Shown one piece after another: positions 17,734 through 25,759 of a DNA stretch of 62,170 nt. The notes under the pieces were generated by a model, which ran no database searches, was not told the origin of the DNA, and saw nothing but the letters and a program-made list of their open reading frames with translations. This DNA is from Lachnospiraceae bacterium (GTDB lineage: Bacteria > Bacillota > Clostridia > Lachnospirales > Lachnospiraceae), in contig JAUNIR010000002.1 of the NCBI GenBank assembly GCA_030523345.1, forward strand, positions 8,639 through 70,808. The letters run 5' to 3'. Within the stretch, counting starts at the first letter, position 1; every line of letters begins with the position of its first letter. A program made the position numbers and the translations under genes.

Positions 17734-18636
17734 ATGACCCTTCAGCAGCTTATATATAGCACAAAAATTGCAGAGACAAAATCTATGAATAAGGCAGCAG
17801 CAGAGCTTTTTATTTCTCAGCCTGCCCTATCGACAGCAATTCATGATTTAGAAGAAGAACTTAATATAGAAATATTTATTCGTAATCAAAGAGGTATTAT
17901 TGTCACTACTGAGGGCGAAAATTTCTTAAGCTATGCAAGACAGATAGTAGAGATGAGTAGCATGCTCAAGGATAGATATTCTTCAGAGGAAATGAAGACT
18001 AATAAGTTCAGTGTATCGATGCAGCATTATTCATTTGCAGTTGAAGCATTTATGACACTTGCAGAAGAATTTAAGCTTTTAGATTATGAACTAGCAGTGC
18101 ATGAAACAAAGACAGCAGAAGTAATTGATAATGTTGAGAAGTTCAGAAGTGAGCTTGGAATTATATATCAGAGTGAGTTTAATAGAAAGGCTATAGATAA
18201 GATTTTAGCAGATAGAGCACTTGAGTTTATTCCATTATTTGATTGTGCAGTATTTGTTTATATGAGTGCTGACAATCCATTGGCAAAGAAAAAGTGTATA
18301 ACACTCGAAGATTTGGACGATTATCCTTGCTTATCATTTGAGCAAGGAGAAAACAATTCATTTTATTATGCTGAGGAAATGTTCCCAACACATAAGTACA
18401 AGCGTGTTATAAAGGCAGATGACAGAGCTACAATGCTTAACCTTATGACGGGATTACAGGGATTTACACTATGCTCTGGAATCATTTGTGAAAAATTAAA
18501 CGGAGATGGATACACAGCAATTCCACTAGAAACAAATGAATTAATGACAATTGGCTATGTAAAGAGAAAAAGTATGCCATTAAGTAAGCTTGGTGAAAGG
18601 TATATATCAATTCTTAAAAAGTATGAGCCAAAATAA
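17734..18636 (+). CDS. LysR-type regulator (paralogue 1) of the sulfur region
   Basis: A 300-residue LysR protein with an N-terminal winged helix (MNKAAAELFISQPALSTAIHDL) and an effector-binding domain. It is clearly a paralogue of the LysR at 21970: both share SQPALS, LEEELNI, a SVSMQHY stretch and a C-terminal pattern ending in a TIGY motif. It follows the Fe-S scaffold gene by 36 bases and has its own AGGAGC site. It is one of two candidates for binding the GNNATAA-N7-TTATNNC operators found before five genes here; the effector is probably a sulfur-amino-acid precursor such as O-acetylserine, by family analogy with CysB/CysR. Confidence 0.92.
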   Translation: MTLQQLIYSTKIAETKSMNKAAAELFISQPALSTAIHDLEEELNIEIFIRNQRGIIVTTEGENFLSYARQIVEMSSMLKDRYSSEEMKTNKFSVSMQHYSFAVEAFMTLAEEFKLLDYELAVHETKTAEVIDNVEKFRSELGIIYQSEFNRKAIDKILADRALEFIPLFDCAVFVYMSADNPLAKKKCITLEDLDDYPCLSFEQGENNSFYYAEEMFPTHKYKRVIKADDRATMLNLMTGLQGFTLCSGIICEKLNGDGYTAIPLETNELMTIGYVKRKSMPLSKLGERYISILKKYEPK

Positions 18637-18663
18637 AAAGAGATTTAATATGAATAAGTTAAG

Positions 18664-18690
18664 CAGGATTACATTTAGTAATCCTGTTTT
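18664..18690 (+). terminator. Intrinsic terminator after LysR paralogue 1
   Basis: Perfect 9-base stem CAGGATTAC / GTAATCCTG with loop ATTTA, then TTTTGTT. The T tract runs directly into the next LysR operator. Confidence 0.85.
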
Positions 18691-18760
18691 GTTATAAGTG
18701 AAAATTATAACAACTCATAAAATTATTATATTTTAGTTATAAAGAGTAAATTGATATAAT
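18689..18760 (+). promoter_or_regulatory. LysR-type operator and promoter of the transsulfuration operon
   Basis: Arms TTGTTATAA / TTATAACAA with a 7-base spacer, centre 18701; a weak -35 TTTTAG lies 18 bases before the extended -10 TGA-TATAAT (18752-18760). Centre to -10 is 54 bases. Confidence 0.75.
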
Positions 18761-18827
18761 CTTTTTAACACCTATATAAGTAGTAGGTTAATATGACTTA
18801 CGAATATCAACGCTTGTTAGAAAGGTT

Positions 18828-20012
18828 ATGGAAAAAGTTATGAGTTTAGAATTTGCTACAAGATGTATATATGGAAATAAAGAAAAATTTGAAAAGGACT
18901 TAACTGGAACAATCAGTTTTCCAATTTATCAGACAGCAACTTATGCGCATCCTGAAGTTGGTCAGAGTACGGGTTTTGATTACTCAAGACTTCAGAATCC
19001 TACAAGGCAGCAGCTTGAAAAGGTTGTAGCAAGTTTGGAACATGGAATTGATGCATTAGCATTCAGTAGTGGAATGGCAGCTATAACAGCATTGATGGAG
19101 ATTTTTAAGCCAGGAGATCATATCATTACAGATGCTGATTTATATGGTGGAAGTATCAGACTTTTTGATAATATTAATGAGAAAAATGGTATTGAGTTTA
19201 CACATATTGACACAACATCAGTTGATGTTGCTGAGTATATTAAGGAAAACACAAAGGCTATTTTTGTTGAAACACCAACTAACCCAATGATGAATGTTGT
19301 GGATATTAGAAAGGTCGCTTCAGTCGCTAAGGCAAATAATCTGCTTTTAATAGTTGATAATACATTTTTATCACCATATTTCCAAAATCCACTTGATCTT
19401 GGTGCAGATATTGTAATTCATAGTGGAACAAAGTATCTTGGTGGTCATAATGATACTTTAGCTGGATTTGTAGTAACAAATTCACAGGAGATTTCTGATA
19501 AGCTTAGATTTATAATTAAAACAGTTGGATCAGGTCTTGCACCATTTGACAGCTGGCTCATTTTAAGAGGAATTAAGACTTTACCTATTCGTATGGAAAA
19601 GTCACAGGAGAATGCAAAAGCTATAGTTGAGTATCTGCTTTCAGAGCCTAAAGTTAAAAAGGTATACTATCCTGGAATAGAAGGAACAAAGGGATATGAA
19701 ATCAGCAAATCTCAAGCAAGAGGATTTGGTGCAATGCTTACATTTGAGGTAGAAAGTGCTGCACTCGCAAAGCATATTTTAAAGCATACAAAATTGATTC
19801 CATTTGCGGAAAGTCTTGGAGGAGTTGAGACATTACTTACATATCCTTGCACACAGACTCATGCGGATGTTCCAGAGGAAGTAAGAATTAAAAATGGAAT
19901 AACAGATTGCGTATTACGTATGTCAGCGGGAATTGAAGATAGCAGAGATCTTATAGCAGACCTTAAGTATGCGATAGATTCATATGATGGATATAAGGCA
20001 TTATATATTTAG
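18828..20012 (+). CDS. Cys/Met-metabolism PLP enzyme (cystathionine gamma-synthase/lyase type)
   Basis: Transsulfuration-family PLP enzyme. The Lys that binds PLP is in HSGTKYLGGHND near residue 203; YSRLQNPTRQQLE, the SSGMAAI phosphate loop and VETPTNP are also visible. Whether it makes cystathionine, cleaves it, or performs sulfhydrylation cannot be fixed from sequence; the neighbouring PatB/MalY lyase suggests a cystathionine or homocysteine branch. ATG 18828 follows AAAGG very closely; ATG 18840 is an alternative start. First gene of a two-gene operon under the shared LysR-type promoter. Confidence 0.88.
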   Translation: MEKVMSLEFATRCIYGNKEKFEKDLTGTISFPIYQTATYAHPEVGQSTGFDYSRLQNPTRQQLEKVVASLEHGIDALAFSSGMAAITALMEIFKPGDHIITDADLYGGSIRLFDNINEKNGIEFTHIDTTSVDVAEYIKENTKAIFVETPTNPMMNVVDIRKVASVAKANNLLLIVDNTFLSPYFQNPLDLGADIVIHSGTKYLGGHNDTLAGFVVTNSQEISDKLRFIIKTVGSGLAPFDSWLILRGIKTLPIRMEKSQENAKAIVEYLLSEPKVKKVYYPGIEGTKGYEISKSQARGFGAMLTFEVESAALAKHILKHTKLIPFAESLGGVETLLTYPCTQTHADVPEEVRIKNGITDCVLRMSAGIEDSRDLIADLKYAIDSYDGYKALYI

Positions 20013-20042
20013 CTGTAAAGGAAGCAGAGAAAAGGATTTAAC

Positions 20043-21233
20043 ATGTCAGAAAGAAATCTTGATTTTGATAAAGTAATAGATAGAAAAGGCACCCATTGTT
20101 TAAAATATGATTTTGCTGTAAAGAGAGGATATCCAGAGGATGTTCTTCCACTTTGGGTAGCAGACATGGACTTTAAAACTACATCTTATGTAGAGGATGC
20201 ACTTAATGAGGTTGTCTCACATAACATTTATGGATATTCGAATATACAAAATGGAGATGGTTTTTTTGAAGCAGTTGCTGGTTGGATGAAAAGGCATCAT
20301 GACTGGGCTGTTTATCCTGAGTGGCATGTACATACACCTGGAGTATGTTTTGCAATTGCAAATGCTATTCGCGCATATACAGAAATTGGGGATGCAGTAA
20401 TTATACAGCAGCCGGTATATTATCCATTTAGTAATATAATCATTCAGAATAGCAGGAAATTAGTGAGCAATGACCTGATTTATGATGGGGCCGGACATTA
20501 CTCAATAGATTTTGAAGATTTTGAAAACAAAATAAAAGAAAATAATGTTAAGCTTTTTATTCTTTGTAATCCTCATAATCCAGTTGGAAGAGTATGGACT
20601 AAAGATGAGCTTGAGAAGCTTGGTGATATATGTAGTAAGAATGGTGTAATCGTATTCAGTGATGAAATTCATTTTGATTTTATTTGGAGTGGAAGCCACA
20701 CAATTTTTCAAGAAATTAAGCCTGAATACAAGGAATTTACAATTACAGCAACAGCACCAAGTAAGACATTCAACCTTGCTGGTGCGCAGCAGTCAAATAT
20801 ATTTATTGCAAACGAAGAGCTGAAGAAAAAATTTGTTAAAGAATATGATGTTGCCGGACTTGATGAGCCAAACCGATTTGGTATTGCAGCTACTATGGCG
20901 GCATACAACTATGGTGATGAATGGTATGAGGCTGTTAAGAAGTATATAAAAGCTAATATCGAATTTGCTGAAGAATATATTGAGAAAAACTTACCAGGAG
21001 TCAAATTGATTCCAACAGAAGGAACTTATTTAATCTGGCTTGATTTTAATAATACAGGATTGTGTGCAAGAGAATTGGATGATCTGATTATTAAAAAGGC
21101 TAAGCTGTGGTTAGATAGTGGAAAGATTTTTGGAAAAACAGGAATTGGATTTGAACGAATTAATGTTGCCTGCCCAAGAAGTATTTTACTTGAGGCACTT
21201 GAGAGGATAAAAAACATTATGAGTGATAAGTAA
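20043..21233 (+). CDS. patB: PatB/MalY-family C-S lyase (aminotransferase class I/II fold)
   Basis: PLP enzyme of the MalY/PatB group, which cleaves cystathionine or other cysteine S-conjugates to a thiol, pyruvate and ammonia. Typical features: LPLWVADMDF near residue 35, HTPGVCFAIANAI, CNPHNPVGRVW, SDEIHFDF, and the PLP Lys in APSKTFNLAG near residue 241. The 396-residue length is usual. It follows the transsulfuration enzyme by 30 bases. Its last codons and stop are part of the palindromic operator for the next promoter, so coding and regulatory sequence overlap at 21222-21233. Confidence 0.92.
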   Translation: MSERNLDFDKVIDRKGTHCLKYDFAVKRGYPEDVLPLWVADMDFKTTSYVEDALNEVVSHNIYGYSNIQNGDGFFEAVAGWMKRHHDWAVYPEWHVHTPGVCFAIANAIRAYTEIGDAVIIQQPVYYPFSNIIIQNSRKLVSNDLIYDGAGHYSIDFEDFENKIKENNVKLFILCNPHNPVGRVWTKDELEKLGDICSKNGVIVFSDEIHFDFIWSGSHTIFQEIKPEYKEFTITATAPSKTFNLAGAQQSNIFIANEELKKKFVKEYDVAGLDEPNRFGIAATMAAYNYGDEWYEAVKKYIKANIEFAEEYIEKNLPGVKLIPTEGTYLIWLDFNNTGLCARELDDLIIKKAKLWLDSGKIFGKTGIGFERINVACPRSILLEALERIKNIMSDK

Positions 21234-21292
21234 TATTTATCACTGATTAAAAATTATGTGTATTAGACGAAGAAATAAGGCAGTGATATAGT
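21222..21292 (+). promoter_or_regulatory. LysR-type operator and promoter of the SGNH-LysR operon
   Basis: Arms AGTGATAA / TTATCACT with a 7-base spacer, centre 21233; -35 TTAGAC (21263-21268); extended -10 TGA-TATAGT (21284-21292). Centre to -10 is 54 bases. The operator includes the patB stop codon. Confidence 0.75.
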
Positions 21293-21337
21293 AAATTCAG
21301 ACGAAGAAAATTTGCAAAATAGTCATGGAGATTTATT

Positions 21338-21970
21338 ATGAAAAATATATTATGCTTTGGCGATTCTAATACATGGGGATATAATCCGAGAACAAAAGAA
21401 AGATTTCCTTGGGGTGTCAGATGGACAAGCAGACTTCAGGAAAAATTAGATGAGAATAATGTTCACATCATAGAGCAGGGACTCTGCGGAAGAACTACAG
21501 TTTTCGAGGATGAGACAAGACCTAACAGAAAGGGAGTAAATACTCTTAAGGAAATCTTTGATGAGACTAGCGATATTGATTCTGTAATTCTTATGCTAGG
21601 AACAAACGATTGTAAGACATACTATGGCAATACGGCCAATGAGATTGCAAAAGGTGTTGAGGAATGTTTAGATCTGGTACTTCAGCATATTTCTCCTGAA
21701 AATGTGCTTCTCATATCACCAATAGTTTTGGGTGATGAAGTGTGGAAGGATGAGTTTGATCCTGAATTTAACAGAAATTCAGTAGTTGTATCTAAGAAAC
21801 TTAAGGAACAATACGAAAAATTGGCAATAGAGAAAAATGTTCATTTTCTTGCAGCATCAGAATTTGCTGTTCCAAGTGTTTCAGATCAGGAGCACATGGA
21901 TGAGGTAGGGCATAGCATGCTTGCAGATGCAATACTTGAAAGTGTAAGACATGATTTGAGGTGTGCTTAA
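21338..21970 (+). CDS. SGNH/GDSL-family hydrolase
   Basis: A 210-residue cytoplasmic esterase-like protein: GDSNTWG (catalytic Ser) at the N-terminus, the Gly block near EQGLCGRTT, GTND (Asn), and the Asp-His pair near HMDEVGH. It resembles arylesterase/acetylhydrolase members. It is cotranscribed with a LysR regulator of sulfur genes (overlap TAATG), an unusual partner. Removal of acetyl groups from small molecules such as O-acetylserine would fit the context but is inference only. Confidence 0.88.
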   Translation: MKNILCFGDSNTWGYNPRTKERFPWGVRWTSRLQEKLDENNVHIIEQGLCGRTTVFEDETRPNRKGVNTLKEIFDETSDIDSVILMLGTNDCKTYYGNTANEIAKGVEECLDLVLQHISPENVLLISPIVLGDEVWKDEFDPEFNRNSVVVSKKLKEQYEKLAIEKNVHFLAASEFAVPSVSDQEHMDEVGHSMLADAILESVRHDLRCA

Positions 21971-22878
21971 TGACAATTTTACAGCTTAAATATGTGATAG
22001 CGCTCGCTAATGCAAAATCAATGCGTGAGGCAGCCAGTAGATTATATATATCACAGCCAGCTCTGTCATCTACAATACGAGAGCTTGAGGAAGAACTTAA
22101 TATTAAAATATTCGAGCGTAATAACAAGGGAGTAATTATTACCGCTGAAGGCATAGATTTTCTTACATATGCAAAACAGGCTGTGAGTCAGTATGAGGTA
22201 ATAGAAGATAGATATATTGAAAAATGGAAAGATAAGAAACATTTCAGTGTATCTATGCAGCATTACGTATTTGCACTACATGCATTTATCAAAACAATCA
22301 AGCAATACGACTCTGAGAAATATTCTTATTCTGTTAATGAGACAAGAACAGATGATGTACTAAAAGATGTTAGGGATATGAAAAGTGAAATAGGTATAAT
22401 TTCGTATTCAGAAAGTAATGAAAAGCTTATAAAAAAGTTGTTTAGAGAATATCAGTTAGAATTTGTACCTATTATGACTAGAAATACATATGCATATATG
22501 TGGAAGACTCATCCACTTGCTAATAGGAAGGAAATATCATTAGAGGAACTAGTAGATTATCCATGTATTTCATTTGATCAGAATAGCGAAAGCGAATATT
22601 ATCTTACAGAGGAAGCTTTGGCAGACTATGATTTTAATAAACTTATAAAGTCAAATGACAGAGCTACTACAGCGGAACTTATGGCTGCGCTTAATGGGTA
22701 TTCCATAGGAACTGGAAATATGACAGAAAGTATTGCATTAAAAGATGATTTTGTTGTTATTAAGTTAAAAGAAGAAGATCCGCTTACAATCGGATATATA
22801 GTGAGATCAAATCACGAGGTTAGTGATATAGGAACCACTTATATAGAAGAATTAGAAAATTATGTTGAACCAGCCTAA
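21970..22878 (+). CDS. LysR-type regulator (paralogue 2), autoregulated operon
   Basis: ATG 21970 overlaps the SGNH stop (TAATG) with GAGGTG 7 bases upstream; the GTG at 21961 is less likely. The N-terminal winged helix has MREAASRLYISQPALSSTIREL, followed by the effector domain. It is strongly similar along its length to the LysR at 17734. Because its operon carries the same operator as metQ, the transsulfuration genes, cysK and the LanC-like gene, it is the better candidate for regulator of the set, with autoregulation. A terminator is built around its stop codon. Confidence 0.92.
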   Translation: MTILQLKYVIALANAKSMREAASRLYISQPALSSTIRELEEELNIKIFERNNKGVIITAEGIDFLTYAKQAVSQYEVIEDRYIEKWKDKKHFSVSMQHYVFALHAFIKTIKQYDSEKYSYSVNETRTDDVLKDVRDMKSEIGIISYSESNEKLIKKLFREYQLEFVPIMTRNTYAYMWKTHPLANRKEISLEELVDYPCISFDQNSESEYYLTEEALADYDFNKLIKSNDRATTAELMAALNGYSIGTGNMTESIALKDDFVVIKLKEEDPLTIGYIVRSNHEVSDIGTTYIEELENYVEPA

Positions 22879-22895
22879 GGCTGGTTCTTTTTTTT
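22868..22895 (+). terminator. Terminator overlapping the LysR stop codon
   Basis: Stem AACCAGCC / GGCTGGTT with the TAA stop codon as the 3-base loop, followed by CTTTTTTTT. Confidence 0.88.
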
Positions 22896-22920
22896 GAATA
22901 ATTTTAAGCATATGTTGTTT

Positions 22921-22991
22921 AGTGATAACTAAAACTAATCATGAACGATAAAATATATGAATTTTTCAAATCCATTTTCAAGTGATACTAT
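22921..22991 (+). promoter_or_regulatory. LysR-type operator (weaker) and promoter of cysK
   Basis: GTGATAA-N7-TAATCAT centred at 22932 (right arm matches five of seven positions) and an extended -10 TGA-TACTAT (22983-22991), again 54 bases from the centre. The -35 is poor (TTTTTC). Confidence 0.65.
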
Positions 22992-23086
22992 AAAAACAGG
23001 TTAAGAAACACATTGCTTCGACCAAGTAAGATAGCTAGACGGAGCATAAAATAAACAGAAAAACATTGAAAATGGAGGAAAAAAAT

Positions 23087-24022
23087 ATGAGTGATATTAA
23101 ACAGAGTGCAGCAGAATTAATCGGTGGAACACCATTACTTCAGGTAAATGGTTATGCAAAGAAAAGAGAGATTACAGAGGCAACAGTACTTGCAAAGCTT
23201 GAGTACTTAAACCCAGCTGGATCAGTAAAAGACAGAATTGCACTCGCAATGATCGAGGACGCAGAGAAAAAGGGAATATTAAAGCCAGGCGCAACAATTA
23301 TCGAGCCAACTTCAGGAAATACAGGTATTGGTCTTGCATCAGTTGCAGCTGCTAAAGGATATAAGGCAATTCTCACACTTCCAGACACAATGAGTGTTGA
23401 GAGAAGAAATCTTCTTAAGGCGTATGGTGCAGAACTTGTTCTTACTGAAGGCGCTAAGGGAATGAAAGGTGCTATTGCTAAGGCAGATGAACTTAACAAA
23501 GAAATCGAAGGATCAGTAATCCTTGGTCAGTTTGTAAACCCAGCTAACCCGGCAGTTCATAAAGCAACAACAGGTCCAGAAATTTGGAACCAGACAGATG
23601 GAAAAGTAGATATATTTATAGCAGGTGTTGGTACAGGCGGAACTGTTACAGGTGTTGGAGAATACCTTAAGGAACAGAATCCTAACGTAAAGATCGTAGC
23701 AGTAGAGCCAGCTACAAGTGCAGTATTATCTACAGGTGTACCAGGAGCACATAAGATTCAGGGTATTGGTGCTGGATTTGTACCAGATGTTCTTAATACT
23801 CAGATATATGATGAAATAATCACAATTGAAAATGAGGATGCGTTTGCAGAAGGCAGAGCATTTGCTACATCAGAAGGAATTTTAGTAGGTATTTCATCAG
23901 GAGCAGCACTTAAGGCAGCAGAGATTTTAGCTAAGAGACCTGAAAACAAGGGCAAAGTGATCGTAGCATTGCTTCCTGATTCAGGTGATAGATATTTATC
24001 AACTCCATTATTTAATAATTAA
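23087..24022 (+). CDS. cysK: Cysteine synthase (O-acetylserine sulfhydrylase)
   Basis: PLP enzyme making cysteine from O-acetylserine and sulfide. ATG 23087 follows GGAGG by 8 bases. Diagnostic sequence: PLP Lys in NPAGSVKDR near residue 41, the [11 protein letters not shown] substrate loop, [15 protein letters not shown] phosphate loop and VGISSGAA. The 311-residue length is typical. A 5' leader of about 90 bases contains a possible GCTTCG/CGGAGC stem. The 3' UTR carries a long hairpin, a tRNA-Cys-like element and a terminator. It belongs to the putative LysR regulon. Confidence 0.95.
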   Translation: MSDIKQSAAELIGGTPLLQVNGYAKKREITEATVLAKLEYLNPAGSVKDRIALAMIEDAEKKGILKPGATIIEPTSGNTGIGLASVAAAKGYKAILTLPDTMSVERRNLLKAYGAELVLTEGAKGMKGAIAKADELNKEIEGSVILGQFVNPANPAVHKATTGPEIWNQTDGKVDIFIAGVGTGGTVTGVGEYLKEQNPNVKIVAVEPATSAVLSTGVPGAHKIQGIGAGFVPDVLNTQIYDEIITIENEDAFAEGRAFATSEGILVGISSGAALKAAEILAKRPENKGKVIVALLPDSGDRYLSTPLFNN

Positions 24023-24044
24023 TGTTTTTTCACAAATCAGCCCG

Positions 24045-24076
24045 GTAGTATGGAGTCAATGAGGACTCCATACTAC
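24045..24076 (+). repeat. 13-base perfect hairpin in the cysK 3' UTR
   Basis: GTAGTATGGAGTC / GACTCCATACTAC with a 6-base loop, no T tract. It sits 22 bases after the cysK stop and 6 bases before the tRNA-like element; an RNA-processing or stability role is possible. Confidence 0.8.
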
Positions 24077-24082
24077 AAACAA

Positions 24083-24152
24083 GGTGCCGTGGCCGCTGGA
24101 AAGGCATAGGTTTACAAAACTGAAGTTGTTGGTTCGAGTCCAGCCGGTATCG
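24083..24152 (+). tRNA. tRNA-Cys-like element (apparent anticodon ACA)
   Basis: A 70-base stretch folds as a cloverleaf: acceptor GGTGCCG / CGGTATC (two wobble pairs), D stem GCC/GGC with GG in the loop, anticodon arm TAGGT-TTACAAA-ACTGA (one A-G mismatch, one G-T), a 4-base variable loop, T arm GTTGG-TTCGAGT-CCAGC. The GCC/GGC D stem, short variable loop and AGGT...CAAAAC anticodon region resemble bacterial tRNA-Cys, but the anticodon would be ACA instead of GCA, and the base after the acceptor is G where tRNA-Cys has U. No CCA is encoded. It could be a variant tRNA, a pseudo-tRNA, or a regulatory mimic. It is cotranscribed with cysK, before the shared terminator. Confidence 0.6.
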
Positions 24153-24156
24153 TATA

Positions 24157-24181
24157 GGAGGTGTAATACACCTCCTTTTTT
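24157..24181 (+). terminator. Terminator after cysK and the tRNA-like element
   Basis: Stem GGAGGTGT / ACACCTCC, loop AAT, then six Ts. The next LysR operator begins at its last T. Confidence 0.9.
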
Positions 24182-24251
24182 GTTATAAGTAATATTTATA
24201 ACTGATAAGAAAATATAATAATTAGACAGTGTGATAAGTAAATGTTATTAT
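24181..24251 (+). promoter_or_regulatory. LysR-type operator and promoter of the LanC-like operon
   Basis: Arms GTTATAA / TTATAAC with a 7-base spacer, centre 24192; -35 TTAGAC (24222-24227); extended -10 TGT-TATTAT (24243-24251). Centre to -10 is 54 bases. The spacer is identical to the one in the SGNH operator. Confidence 0.75.
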
Positions 24252-24299
24252 GTGCATAGATAAAACCTACTTACCTAGTAGGAAAGAAGAGGTAAACAA

Positions 24300-25718
24300 A
24301 TGGCACAAAACTATTTATTCAAGCCGTATAAGGCAGATGATTATATTCGAATTGCTGAGGAAGCCGCAGAATGGATTAAATCCACAGAGAAATTTACTGA
24401 AAATGGTAAAATCTGGGAGCAGAGTCCTGATTCAGATGAAGATTTTTCTGATTATCCGATGCTTACAGAAAAAGCATTATATGGTGGATCAGCAGGTATA
24501 GGGTTGTTTTATCTAAGATTGTATGAAGTTACGGGAAAGGCTGAGTACCTTGATGAAGCAAAGCAGGCAGCAGATCACATTATTGCTACTGACGAAGGTA
24601 TAGAGTTTTATGAAAGAACGCTAAATAGTAATGCACCTGCAGATAAGCTAGTACATGTGAAGAATATGCCGGGTTGGAAAATAGGATATTATAATGGTCC
24701 GACAGGTCAAGCGTATCTACACTTAAACCTTTACAAGATTACAAAAGAGGAGAAATACAAAGAGTATGCTGTGAAGGTTGCAGATGATGTTCTTAAACTG
24801 TCAAAGGAAGAGGATGGTGGAATACATTGGAGCGAACAGGTTGATTTGTGTGGAGATGGTGGATTCATTACATATTTAGTTTTTATCTGGGAACTTACAA
24901 ATGATTCGAAATACCTTGATGCAGCTAAAAAGCTTGGGGATTATATCCTAACAAAAGCTGCTCCAGCACCAAATGGTGGCAAGTATTGGAATGTAGTAGA
25001 CCTTACGATTATTGATTTTCCAAAAGATGTTTTCTGGGTAAACATGGCACACGGAACTTCAGGTGTAGGCTGGCTTTTCACTATTCTATATAATGCTACT
25101 AAAGAACAAAAATATTTGGATGCAGCAATAGATGCAGCAAAATATATAGAAGGAATTGCAGTTGGTGACGATGAAGCCGTTTTAGTACCGTATCTTGATA
25201 GCTTGGAGAGAGGTCCATCTACTGCATTCTATTATCTTAGCTGGTGTCATGGACCTGCTGGAACGGCAATATTATTTGATGCATTATATAGAATTACAAA
25301 TGATCAAGAGTATCTAGATTGGGTAAAGAAATTATCGAGAGGAATAATTAATGCAGGCGCACCGGAAACATTTTCAAGAGGCTATTGGCCAAGTCAAGCA
25401 TTGTGTTGTGGAACACCAGGAATACTTGAGCACTTTGTATCTGTCTATAAATTAACAGGTGAAGAAGAATTCTTAAAATATGCGAGAAGAACAGCAAAGT
25501 TCATTATAGGTCAGTCATTCGTCAATGATGGTAGCGATATGTACTCACAGCAGCATATAAGACGTTGGTATGGAAACTGGTGGAGGACAATTCCACAAAA
25601 TGTTCATAGTTACACAGGGCTATATATTGGAACGGCTGGAAATGCATGGAGTCTTTTATCACTTGCAGCAGCAGAAAACAAAGAGAATTTAATAAACACA
25701 ATCGAATATGCTTTTTAG
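24300..25718 (+). CDS. Stand-alone LanC-like (lanthionine cyclase-fold) protein
   Basis: A 472-residue protein with the repeated Gly-rich helices of the LanC alpha/alpha barrel (YGGSAGIGLFYLRLYE, YNGPTGQAYLHL, HGTSGVGWLF, GTAGNAWSLL). Putative zinc ligands: Cys316 in SWCHGPAG and Cys369-Cys370 in ALCCGTPG. Canonical LanC has Cys then Cys-His; the Cys-Cys form is known from ProcM-type cyclases, where three Cys ligands bind zinc. LanC enzymes activate cysteine thiols for addition to dehydroamino acids. No dehydratase, precursor peptide, protease or exporter is nearby. It is the first gene of an operon with a diverged CysK under the sulfur LysR promoter, so a small-molecule thiol reaction or a LanCL-like role is plausible. 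No signal peptide. Confidence 0.85.
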   Translation: MAQNYLFKPYKADDYIRIAEEAAEWIKSTEKFTENGKIWEQSPDSDEDFSDYPMLTEKALYGGSAGIGLFYLRLYEVTGKAEYLDEAKQAADHIIATDEGIEFYERTLNSNAPADKLVHVKNMPGWKIGYYNGPTGQAYLHLNLYKITKEEKYKEYAVKVADDVLKLSKEEDGGIHWSEQVDLCGDGGFITYLVFIWELTNDSKYLDAAKKLGDYILTKAAPAPNGGKYWNVVDLTIIDFPKDVFWVNMAHGTSGVGWLFTILYNATKEQKYLDAAIDAAKYIEGIAVGDDEAVLVPYLDSLERGPSTAFYYLSWCHGPAGTAILFDALYRITNDQEYLDWVKKLSRGIINAGAPETFSRGYWPSQALCCGTPGILEHFVSVYKLTGEEEFLKYARRTAKFIIGQSFVNDGSDMYSQQHIRRWYGNWWRTIPQNVHSYTGLYIGTAGNAWSLLSLAAAENKENLINTIEYAF

Positions 25719-25759
25719 AACAAAGATAAATTTTATAACATAAAACGGAGGATAGAATA

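Noticed and set aside
22992..23086. Possible T-box leader for cysK
   Set aside because: No T-box consensus (AGGGTGG-type) or specifier arm; only a weak GCTTCG/CGGAGC stem.
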